64,000 nucleotides of DNA from Amylostereum areolatum (lineage: Eukaryota > Basidiomycota > Agaricomycetes > Russulales > Stereaceae): NCBI GenBank assembly GCA_012932865.1, contig SAXG01000010.1, positions 496,001 to 560,000 on the forward strand, given 5' to 3'. Shown piece after piece: positions 55,635-64,000 of the stretch. The stretch's first letter is position 1, and each line of letters starts with the position of its first letter. Below the pieces are notes generated by a model. That model made no database searches and was not told the origin of the DNA. It saw nothing but the letters and a program-made list of their open reading frames with translations. A program made the translations under genes and the position numbers.

Positions 55635-58159
55635 AGGTAATTGAAGATTATAAACATCCATTTGCTTGCTTATATAAACACACTTATCAGAAACTTTGTA
55701 ATGCTTGAAACAAATATATTAATCCATGAAGTAAAGTATAAAGTATTATTACATAATCAAAGTTAAGAAAGAACAAATCCCAACACAGCCAAAACAAGAA
55801 GGCATGACTGAAAAGAATGAGATCAGCAAGATGGACACAAGCAAGATATGATGATCGACTCACCAGCTCCGGCTCTCCAAAGCTCCTGGATGTAGTCCTA
55901 AAGAACATGCTAGAACAGTCAGCCAGCGGACGGCACGAACTCAGATAAGCGACGCACCTGATGCCGTAGACATAAACTGGAAAAGCACCCTAAACGCGCA
56001 CAATTGGAAGGGCCCGGGAGCGAGAGGAAACACAAAGACAATGCGCCAGGAAGGTGGCGCGAGCTCGGCAGATGGGGTGAAGCGTAGGAAGCAGTAGGTA
56101 AGAGGCAAGGGCAGTGGATGAAGGGAAGAAACGGAAGAGGAGAGTGAGGACAAGGAAGGAAACGGGGGAAAGAGACTGACAGACGACGGCTTGGAAAACT
56201 CCAGGTTTATATGCTCACTGGCCAGCGTGACAGGCTCATCACGGTGACGCAAGCTCCGTCCATGCGGTCTCGATGTGACCGCATCAACATCGTTCAACAC
56301 CAACACCTGGAATCGCAAGTCCAAAGTCCTCCAAGTCGAGGGAAGTGAAGGTGAAGGTAACAAGAAGGAGTGAGAGCATCGGGGAGCTCGCTAGGTGCGT
56401 CATCCGCATCTCCCCCGTGCTCTGGATTCTGACGGCTGTCCATGCCAAGTTCGTGTGTCGTCAATCCCTCACCGGTCACCGGCCACCCCGCATATGCCTC
56501 TGCCAAATCGCGGATGCAGCACTTCCTACGCCTGCCCACACTCCCGTTCATCCGCGCACAGGCTCATGACGTGAATGTGCCCAGCCTTCAAGCTTCAAAC
56601 ACGATCATGTGCCCCCCAAACCTGCACCTACCCTTTCCCGTCTTTCCTCCCCTCCGTCCCCTCGCCCCTATCTCCTCACTGTCGCGTCCCAGACGCGACT
56701 CCACGCCAACCCTCCAACACGTCCAAGACCCCCTCGCACTGCGTCCCCTTTGGCCCTGCCTCTGCGCCCACTTGCATAGCCCCGTCCTCCATGCGCATGC
56801 CCCATCCTCCACATGCACACCCCCATCGCGTGATTCGCGTCCCCTCCGCTCATCCCCACGTGCCCACACCATCACCCCCATGCCCACACGCCGACAATGC
56901 ATCGAATGCGCCCAATTCACATGGCCGTACGGGCCCACAACATCTATGTGTCCCTGCCCGCGTCCCCTCCACTCAGCCTCATCGGCCCCATCACTATCGC
57001 CACGCCCACACCTCTGTCCACCCACCCACGCCTACACCCATACCTTCAACGCGCACGGGCCTTCATCGCGAAGGCGAATGGCCACAGGATCGTGACTGCG
57101 CAACAGTCCCTCCGACTCGTCCACACACCCAACGCCCGCCGGGGTCGATTTCCCGTTCAGAATCAACCAACCGCCGGAGGAGGACTGTACTCATGCACAC
57201 AGCACGGCCCTCATCCCTGCCCATGCCATCCCACGTGCGCACAGACGCGCTGCGAACGGGACACGCACGCACGCACGTGCGAGGACTCGATGAGCACCAC
57301 GGGCATGCAGTCGAGTGCGGGCTTGCGCACGTCCGCCCTCGCCCCTGCAGCACCTTGCGAGCGTGGCCACCTGGCACCGCCATCTCCTCGCACACACAGC
57401 GCTCCGTGCTCGAGCTCGCGCAGGCACCCTCACCCGCGTTCGGCGCGATGCCGCTCTCCGCGCACTTGGCCGCGGATGGGGCAATACTGTTTTGCTATAG
57501 CTGTGCCATGGGTCAGGCTAGGAGTGAGGGTAGCATCAGGAGTGAAGGCGCTCTTTTGAGCAGGAGGTGTATCTGTTTTTCAGTATCCTGTGAGACTGTA
57601 TGTGTACTACCTATTCTCTACAATGTATATCTACTGTAAAGGTTGAATGCATTCTGTTCTGCATTCATTCTCTCACTGCATACTGCTGAATGGCTAAAAA
57701 GGCATGAAGAGGGGGTAAGGTGAAGCTCCTAAGATCACCCTCGCAAAAATTCGCAAAAAAAAACATGAAATTAACACTGTTAGAATCGCATTTTGATGCT
57801 GATCATTTGCATATGATTCGTTTCTGTGCATGAGCAACCGCTCAAGAGCTACAACGAAAACAGTCCCGGAGGTGCCCACAGTCAGCGCAGTCTCGCGTCG
57901 ACTTCCTAATTAGGAAATTTTTCGAATCTGAACTTGTTCATGTTCCCGCCTGATTCACTCACTTGCTTATGTTGTTTCAAGTTCACATAAGTAATGATAC
58001 AGAGTATACAATAGTACCTACAAAGCCATGTACTCTAAAAAGGTCAGTGGAAGGTGGTGGGGCGGCAGCACCTCGCACACACTCAACTCGTGTTTGGTCA
58101 AGCTTGCTCTGCCGTGTCGTGGCCAAACCGGGAAACCATTACCAAAAATAACTATGGGG
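55635..58159. other. Non-coding and low-complexity DNA
   Basis: AT-rich sequence to about 55900, then GC-rich DNA with skewed composition. A 354-codon frame at 56575-57639 is His/Pro/Ser/Arg-rich with competing long frames on both strands and no domain; I do not call it a gene. From 57650 to 58150 the sequence is again AT-rich with nothing recognised. Confidence 0.5.
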
Positions 58160-58680
58160 GGGTTTCCCTGATGAGGTGGCGAGGGCGAGGGAGAAGGGGG
58201 ACCAGCACGCGGGCGTGGGCGGCTTGAGGCAGCGGGCAGCGGGCGCGGGTGGCTTGAGGGCGTGGGTGTCAAGGGTGCACAGGGATAGGTGATGACGGTG
58301 TGCGGGCACGCGCAGCGAGAGGACAGTGCACCGGCACTGAGGGTGCGGACACTGAGGGCACGCGGTGGCAGGCGGCTTGAGGGAAGTGGGGCCAGGCGGC
58401 TTGAGGGTGCGGGGGGTGCGCACTGAGGGCGAGCTAGGGGTAGGTGTCGAGCGTCGAAGGCTGCAGATGCGCGGGTGAAGGCTGTTGAAGGGGGGTGTCA
58501 AAAGCAAGGGCGTGTTGAGGGCATAGGCGTGTGCACGTTGAGGGCGCAGGCACGTGGGTGTCGAGAGCGTGGGTGCACGAGCGTTGAGAGCACGAGCATT
58601 GAGAGTGCGAGTGTTGAGAGCGCAAGCGCGTGAGCCTTGAGGGCATGGGGGCGTCGATGGAGGGGAGACGAGGAGACGAG
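58160..58680. repeat. G-rich degenerate minisatellite
   Basis: Short irregular units such as GAGCGTTGAGAG and GGCTTGAGGGCG over about 500 bp, almost free of C-runs on the plus strand. It lies just left of the hairpin cluster. Confidence 0.75.
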
Positions 58681-58769
58681 GACTCAGGAGGAGGAGGAGG
58701 AAAATGATGTGTCGCTGTCTCGGCAGTTGCCAAGGGGCCACGTCGCGAGCACACGTGGATTGCTGAAAG

Positions 58770-58821
58770 CATGACATATTTTCGAGCCGTGTTTTAAAAC
58801 ACAGCCCGAAAATACGTCATG
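58770..58821. repeat. Palindrome 1
   Basis: Two 26-base arms with no loop, 23 of 26 positions paired, centred on TTTTAAAA at 58795/58796. Outer arm CATGACATATTTTCG. Confidence 0.9.
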
Positions 58822-58822
58822 A

Positions 58823-58845
58823 TCTCGCTGGTTGCGCCGGCGAGA
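58823..58845. repeat. Palindrome 2, small stem-loop
   Basis: Nine-base arms TCTCGCTGG and CCGGCGAGA (one G-T pair) with a 5-base loop, beginning one base after palindrome 1. Confidence 0.8.
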
Positions 58846-58847
58846 AC

Positions 58848-58917
58848 GACACAACTTCCTCTTTGGGAGCACGTCTCGGGATTTCCCGAAACGCGCTTCC
58901 AATGAGGAAGTCGCGTC
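58848..58917. repeat. Palindrome 3
   Basis: Two 34-base arms around a 2-base centre (CGGGATTTCCCG), 28 of 34 positions paired. It begins three bases after palindrome 2. Confidence 0.88.
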
Positions 58918-59203
58918 TTCCTCATCACCAACCTCCACCTTGTCCCTTGTCCCTCTCCTCTCCTCCGCCCCCATCCTTCCTCAATGCGTCCAACGACACT
59001 CTCAATTTCCAGCGCCACCGCCGCCACCACCCTCTTTCTGCATCCAATGAGGCCTTTCCGGAGACTTAGCGGACAAGCCGCGCCCCAGGTGTGTTCTCCC
59101 TCCTCGCCCTCGCCCCTTGCCACCTGCCGGCCCTTGCCCCTCACCGCCACCCGCCCTTGCCCTGGCCCTCGACTGCCCTCGTCTCCGCCGTCTTCCGCGT
59201 GCA

Positions 59204-59237
59204 CGAGGATGCCATCACACAAGTGATGGCATCCTCG
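59204..59237. repeat. Palindrome 4
   Basis: Perfect 15-base arms CGAGGATGCCATCAC with an ACAA loop. Confidence 0.92.
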
Positions 59238-59245
59238 CCTGCACA

Positions 59246-59304
59246 TGGTATGACAATTTCCGGAGCCCATTCTTGAGAATGGGCTCCAGGAAATTGTCAT
59301 ACCA
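59246..59304. repeat. Palindrome 5
   Basis: Two arms of about 29 bases (GGTATGACAATTTCC, GGAGCCCATTCT) with a TG centre and a one-base bulge, otherwise nearly perfect. It starts nine bases after palindrome 4. Confidence 0.92.
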
Positions 59305-59329
59305 CGTGCTCGTGTACGCCGCACCCGCA

Positions 59330-59760
59330 GCGCCCACACCCACACAACCCGTGCCCGCACTTCCACATGCCCCGCGCCCACACACCCGCACGCCCGCATG
59401 CCCCACGCCCGCACTTCCGCACGCCCCGCGCCCTGCACGCCTGCAATGCGCGCGCCTGCGCTTCAACGCACCCGCCCGCAATGCACACCCCCACGCTCAA
59501 TGCCTCCCCCGCACCCTGCACGCCCGCGACCCGCGCACGCCCGCGGCACCCGCACACCCGCACACCCGCACACCTGCACACCTGCAACCCGCACCCCCGC
59601 CCGCCGCACGCATGCCGGCGCTCAACGCACCTGCCCTGCACTCGACGTGCCTGCCCAGTAACATGCGCGCACGCCCGCCCACCTTCAACATACAAGGCCG
59701 CACCTTAACCCCGGACGCACATGTCCGCGCACCCTCGGCCACACGCCCGACTGACATTGC
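59330..59760. repeat. C-rich degenerate minisatellite
   Basis: Irregular CGCACGCCCGCACACC units on the plus strand, the opposite strand bias to 58160-58680. All long frames through it are compositional. Confidence 0.8.
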
Positions 59761-59867
59761 TTGTGTGTCGCGCGAGCATGCGGGTTGTGCAGTGTATATG
59801 CCGTGGAGGGCATATGCATAGGAGGAAAAGGAGGAGAGAGAAATTATTCAAGGTTGTAGACTAGCAG

Positions 59868-60410
59868 AAGTCTTCAAAATATTTGTACCAAAGTGTTTAG
59901 AATTTCTGTGCAAAGTATTTCAAATTTTTGTACAAAGTGTTCGACAGGTTTGTACAAAGGTGTGCCAAACATTTGTATAAAGTCTTCAAAAATTTTATAG
60001 GAAAGTGTTCAGAACCTTCGTACAGTGTTCAAAATGTTTGTATCAAAATGTTGGTACAAAAGTGTTCTGAACCTTTGTACGAAGTGTTCAAAACCTTTAT
60101 ACCAAAGTGTTCAAAATGTTTGTACAGAAGTGTTCAAAACATTTGTACGAAGTGTTCAAAAGTTATGTATGAAAGTGTCCAAATGTTTTGTACAAAAGTG
60201 TTCAACCTGTCTGTACGAGGGTTCAAAATTTTTGTAGGAAAGTTTGCAAAACATTTGTACAGAGTGTTCAAGTTTTTTGTACGAAGTGTTCAAGTTTTTT
60301 ATAGGAAGTTTTCAGAGATTTTCTATAGAAATATACAAAGGGTTTGTACAAAGTGTTCAAAATGTCTGTGCAAAAGTGTTCAAAAGGTTTGTACAGTGGT
60401 TGCTAGTCTT
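59868..60410. repeat. AT-rich tandem array, 20-23 bp unit
   Basis: About 25 diverged copies of a unit like GTGTTCAAAATGTTTGTACAAA. A plus-strand frame stays open through most of it (59928-60509), giving a Cys/Lys/Val/Phe-rich repeat product, but there is no promoter or start context that supports a gene. Confidence 0.92.
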
Positions 60411-60425
60411 ACAGTTCGAAGCGAT

Positions 60426-60931
60426 TGTCATCAACGCCTCCTAATATACATCGGACCTTACTTTTACTATAGTTTTACCATCGGACCTCACATCGGACAC
60501 TTACTATAGTTGTTATTCTTTGCCGCCTTCGCCTCGCGTCCGACCCTTCGGGCATACCGGTCTTCTCAGCTTCCTCGGTCATGGTCTAGACCTTGGAGTC
60601 ATACTTACATTGCCTCATAGGTTGAGACCCACTTCGTACTCCGTGCGCAGTCCGTGCGCAGTCGTAGTGACCCACTCTACTCCGGCTTCATTTGTCCTTG
60701 TTTGGGGCTCTTCTGTCATGTATATAAGGGCTCCATAATCTATGAGGAAAGGGTCATCTCGACCTTTCTCCATTCTCCGGCTACCTGGGGTGTCATGCCT
60801 AGTGCAGTAAGGCTTGATACTTACAGTTTGTTATACCTTGTATCCCCCTCCTTCCTCTCCTCACCTTCCCTCGTCTTCCCTCTTGTCGCGACACCCTGAA
60901 CCTGCTTCACAGGGTAGACCGTGCGTGACTA
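60426..60931 (+). repeat. Solo LTR, same family as 13070-13551
   Basis: 506 bp, starts TGTCATCAACGCCTCC and ends near GTGCGTGACTA, flanked by GCGAT at 60421-60425 and 60932-60936. It is alignable along its length to the reverse complement of the LTR at 13070, with several small indels, and keeps the TATATAAGGG site. Its 3' terminus has lost the canonical CA. Confidence 0.85.
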
Positions 60932-60936
60932 GCGAT

Positions 60937-62188
60937 GAAAGCCTTTGCCTCCGCCTGTGCCGAGATTTTTGTCCTGATCAGTCTAGGATTTAAATCTAGG
61001 AAGGAAACCCCCTAGAAAACATGATTTTAGAGACTTTCGTGTTTTTTGGGCGCTTGTTTCAAATTTGGGACTGACATCAACTTTTTTTAAATAGTTTGTG
61101 GGTCTGCCACGGTGCCAGAGAGCCCTGAGCCTTCCGCTGAACGTAATTTTCGTGGGTTTTTCAATACAATCTTGAGCTTACAGGGTTTGCATGGCAGTCT
61201 TGCCAGCACTTTTTGTCGTAGATATACTTAAAATTGTGACTGCTGTTGATCCCAGAGTAAAATAGAACACTCATAGAGTATTAAATACCACTTCCTGAAG
61301 GTTGTAGAGGTCCTAAACCTTCCATAATAGGCAATTAAGTGCTTGTTTCAAATTTCAGATGCCAGTTTTTCGGAAAAGTTGGAATAACAAATTTTTGAGC
61401 AACAAGTCTGATACTACTCCTTAAAAGGAGTCGATTCCGCCACTTTCCGGAGGAAACCTGACACAATCTGAACGACACAGTAGGGAATCCGCATCGGGGT
61501 TACCCGAGGCATCGAAAAGGTCCGCTTCAAACTGTAGGAGAGATCAACATGAGCGAGATTTATGTAGCTCAAAATAAATTGAGCCAGACTGTGGCCTAGA
61601 AGAATGTAAGAATAAAAATGTTACCGTCCATTCAAAGATCTGTATTAAGACCATATGAGATGTAGAGGAAAGAACCAGTGTAGGGTGGAATGGTTGTGAG
61701 ACCCACCTTATTGTCGGTTGGATGGAAAATTGTAGGAAGCCTTCACTAGAAATATAGTAGAGGTTGTATAGAAGTGTACAAGTGAATAGAAATCAGGTTG
61801 TATCAAACTAACCCTAACCTTAACCCTCTGAGCATCACAAATCATCGCGCCTCTCCCAAAAAACAATGACATAATAAATGGTCCTAAGAGGAACCGTAAC
61901 TCCTTTCTCTTGATTCATGCTGTACAATACTGACTCATGCTGTGCTCTTTACATACGACTGCTTACTTATACTGGGTCTGCTTACTGATCCCCGTGTATC
62001 GGTTCTAAGTCTCTCTCCTCTCGTGTATATAAGGCTCGCTCTCGCTGTACATATTCCTTATCTCGAGCTAGTCAATTCTACCGACTTTGCTTGTTTTCCC
62101 TTATCCTATCGCTGTGTCTGATCGGCTCTCCCTGTCGTCCTCTTCCTCTGTCAGCTTTGCTCGTAACTTGGTGCCGTCGCACTAGTCG
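60937..62188. other. Region with no gene seen
   Basis: No coding region. GCTTGTTTCAAATTT occurs twice about 290 bp apart (near 61052 and 61342). A CCCTAA-like stretch lies at 61808-61828. A TATA-like GTGTATATAAGGCTCG near 62024 with pyrimidine-rich DNA after it resembles LTR U3/R sequence, but no LTR ends were found. Confidence 0.5.
61808..61828. repeat. Short telomere-like repeat, interstitial
   Basis: CTAACCCTAACCTTAACCCT is close to three CCCTAA units, the complement of the TTAGGG telomere repeat used by most filamentous fungi. It is too short to be a telomere end. Confidence 0.6.
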
Positions 62189-63760
62189 TTGCTAATAAGG
62201 TTGCAATCCTGGAAGAGAAGGAGGACAAAGAGTCCGCCGTGGTTTCACGGGAGTTGTTCAGGCAGTTCATGCGTGAGGTTGGCCATCCCTTTCAAACCTC
62301 TTATTATCCTCGGCATCCCCTGCTCCATGATCAGCGGCGTGATCATGTCTCTATTTTTTTCATATTCTCCCGCCTGCTTTTTTCGAGGTGTCCATCGGAC
62401 TGCAGGACGTCTCCTGTGATGAACACCTTTGGCGGGATCGTGCTTGCCATCACCGTTGCGGATGGACTGTTCATGGACCTGAAGTACTTCACCTTCGAGA
62501 CATTGGCCATTTTCTAGGTGACGTGCCTGAGAGATATCACCTACAAGCTTATCCTCTCGCAGGACAAGCGATGGTTCAACACAAGTGAGAACACCGCGGT
62601 TCGCCTCGTGCAGATTCTCATCAAGGATGGCGATGACACTGCTCGCTCATCACGACCTGTGCTTGGGTGGTGTGTCAAGATCATTACAATGCTTTCTGTT
62701 GGTCTCATCTGGCGGCTGGCCTGGGGATGGCAACTCACCCTCGTGGTGTTCGCAATTGCCCCCTGTTTTCGGGATCGCCATGGCTGTCCAGACTAGCCTC
62801 GTGTCCAAGTACGAGTACTGTAACAAATGTTCGCTGTGAGGAGGTTGCCAAGGGCCACCACAAGGTACACTCTCTTGTCTTCCCCTTTTCATGCGGGCTG
62901 TGGCTGACACACCTTTGCTAGACCGTCCTTAACATTAGTGGTGTCCGTGCGATGGGCTTCGAGTCCGTATTCCTCCAGTGCTTCAACACCTCCATTGACT
63001 CGGCACTGCACACGATCGTGCGCGGCAGAGTGCTGCACCTACGGCGTTGCCAGCTCGCTCATCTACCTTTCCGAGGCCCTTCTGTTCTACGTTGGCGCGG
63101 TGCCCAGTCACCAACAACACCTACACCTACCTCCAGATGGTTCAAGTTCTCAACCTCGTCATCTTCTCTGTTAGCATTGGCTCCCAACTTATGGCCTTTT
63201 GTGAGTATTTCTTTTACGCTTGGCGTGGATCTGCAAAGCTGATGGTGGTCGGTGGCCCAATGCATCACCCAGTCCATCCAAGCCACCCGCAACTTCAACA
63301 CAATTCTCCAGCTCTCCCCCGACCCCTGCCGAGTCCCGTGGCCGTCTTCAGCCCCCCATCAACAACACGGTCTCGTTCAACAATGTTGCTTCTCCTACCC
63401 CAAACGCCCGGATGTCCCCGTCCTCAAAGATGTGCCCCTCGACATCTGCGACTGGTGAAATTATTGCCATCGTTGGCGCATCCAGCTTTGGCAAGTCCAT
63501 TGTCACTGCACTCCTCCAACACCTGCATGAGTGGCTCGATCACTGTCGGCCCAGTTCATCATGGGCCTTCCAATGGGCACGCAACCATGGTCAATGGGAA
63601 CACGGCACTCATTTTGGGACGGGCAGGCACAGCACCTGCAAATTGCGCAGTGCACTGCTGAGACCATCGAAGATCCTCATCCTAGGACGAGTGCATGAGT
63701 GTGTTTGATAGTGCGAACCAGGCCTGCGGTCATGGACACCATTTTGACGCCAAGATTGGG
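62189..63760 (+). pseudogene. Ste6-like ABC (B-type) transporter relic, second half
   Basis: Ste6-type transporters export the lipid-modified mating pheromone. The relic covers the second transmembrane domain and nucleotide-binding domain, spread over several frames: NTFGGIVLAITVADGLFMDL, LSQDKRWFNTSENTAVRLVQ, ILIKDGDDTAR, SVGLIWRLAWGWQLTL, MAVQTSLVSKYEYCNKC, ISGVRAMGFESVFLQCFNTS, YTYLQMVQVLNLVIFSVSIG, and near 63460 a Walker A-like EIIAIVGASSFGKS (one glycine replaced). The ABC signature loop is missing or scrambled, and the Walker B region (SKILIL) is followed by a frameshift. The first half of the protein is absent upstream. Clearly non-functional. Confidence 0.82.
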
Positions 63761-64000
63761 TGCATGCCTATGACTTCTGTATATCCGTGACATTCAGTAA
63801 AGGCCTTTGGATGTAGTAGATGGACACGGTTACCTTATGATTCACATTGCATTAGCTGCTTAAATGAATGTATTTGAATTAGTATTGTTGGTGTGCGACA
63901 TGAAGCTTGAAGCTCAAGTACAATGATAGTTAGATGAACATAGGTAGTCAGATTGTAAAGTTATGATAGCGCATAATCCAATCATAATCAACAACTGACA
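63761..64000. other. Window end, no gene seen
   Basis: AT-rich sequence after the ABC relic with no recognised feature. Confidence 0.5.

Noticed and set aside
56575..57639. 354-codon plus-strand ORF
   Set aside because: His/Pro/Ser/Arg-rich, with equally long frames overlapping on both strands in GC-rich DNA; no domain, intron or start context.
61870..62180. A possible further LTR with a TATA box before the ABC relic
   Set aside because: Promoter-like composition only; no TG..CA ends, second copy or target duplication could be found.
1..64000. CRISPR arrays, operons, prophage or other bacterial systems
   Set aside because: No direct-repeat/spacer pattern of that type; introns and gene families are those of a fungus.

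Overview
The window looks like a transposon-dense, gene-poor stretch of a filamentous basidiomycete chromosome, most likely an agaricomycete. This is inferred from short 50-65 bp spliceosomal introns with GT..AG ends and from the mix of families: a CxC2/KDZ transposase, a Tnp2 transposase, a Ty1/copia and a Ty3/gypsy chromodomain element, F-box-like and Ste6-like ABC relics, a SUN-domain gene and a PCL-type cyclin. Nothing prokaryotic is visible.

Layout. 1-347: end of a copia LTR. 445-6383: complete, very young copia element (two 451-bp LTRs, 5-bp target duplication, half-tRNA-iMet primer site) with one nonsense codon in RNase H. 6895-8764: F-box-like relic with a tRNA-like gene inside it. 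9569-12561: KDZ transposase relic. 12562-19544: an old gypsy relic on the minus strand, into which later elements were inserted up to four layers deep: a 529-bp hAT-like MITE, a solo LTR, a CATCAG-ended element carrying a minisatellite, and a second hAT-like MITE. 19791-20319: an uninterrupted copy of the same 529-bp MITE. 20330-25460: unknown relic, GACA array, SUN-domain gene, and the C-terminal half of an uncharacterised agaricomycete gene family. 26265-28770: intact pogo-type DDE gene. 29048-30181: intact PCL-type cyclin gene. 31271-36787: N-terminal half of the uncharacterised family, then two divergently arranged multi-exon genes of unknown function. 36788-38140: third CATCAG/minisatellite element. 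38220-48178: SNF2 relic, Tnp2 relic, SNF2 relic. 48236-55634: chromodomain gypsy element with an extra ORF before gag and a nested solo LTR. 55635-64000: low-complexity DNA, a cluster of hairpins, a 20-23 bp tandem array, another solo LTR and a Ste6-like ABC transporter relic.

The genes do not form a pathway; the window is a layered record of insertions. The clearest intact genes are the pogo-type transposase and the cyclin. Most other coding regions carry stops or frameshifts. The least explained items are: the extra gypsy ORF, whose stop and -1 overlap with gag are kept in two diverged copies; the CATCAG elements that each carry a private C-rich minisatellite; the hairpin cluster at 58770-59304; and the two halves of one gene family lying 5.8 kb apart around the cyclin and pogo genes. 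Exon limits, names and family assignments come from reading the sequence only and were not checked by any search.
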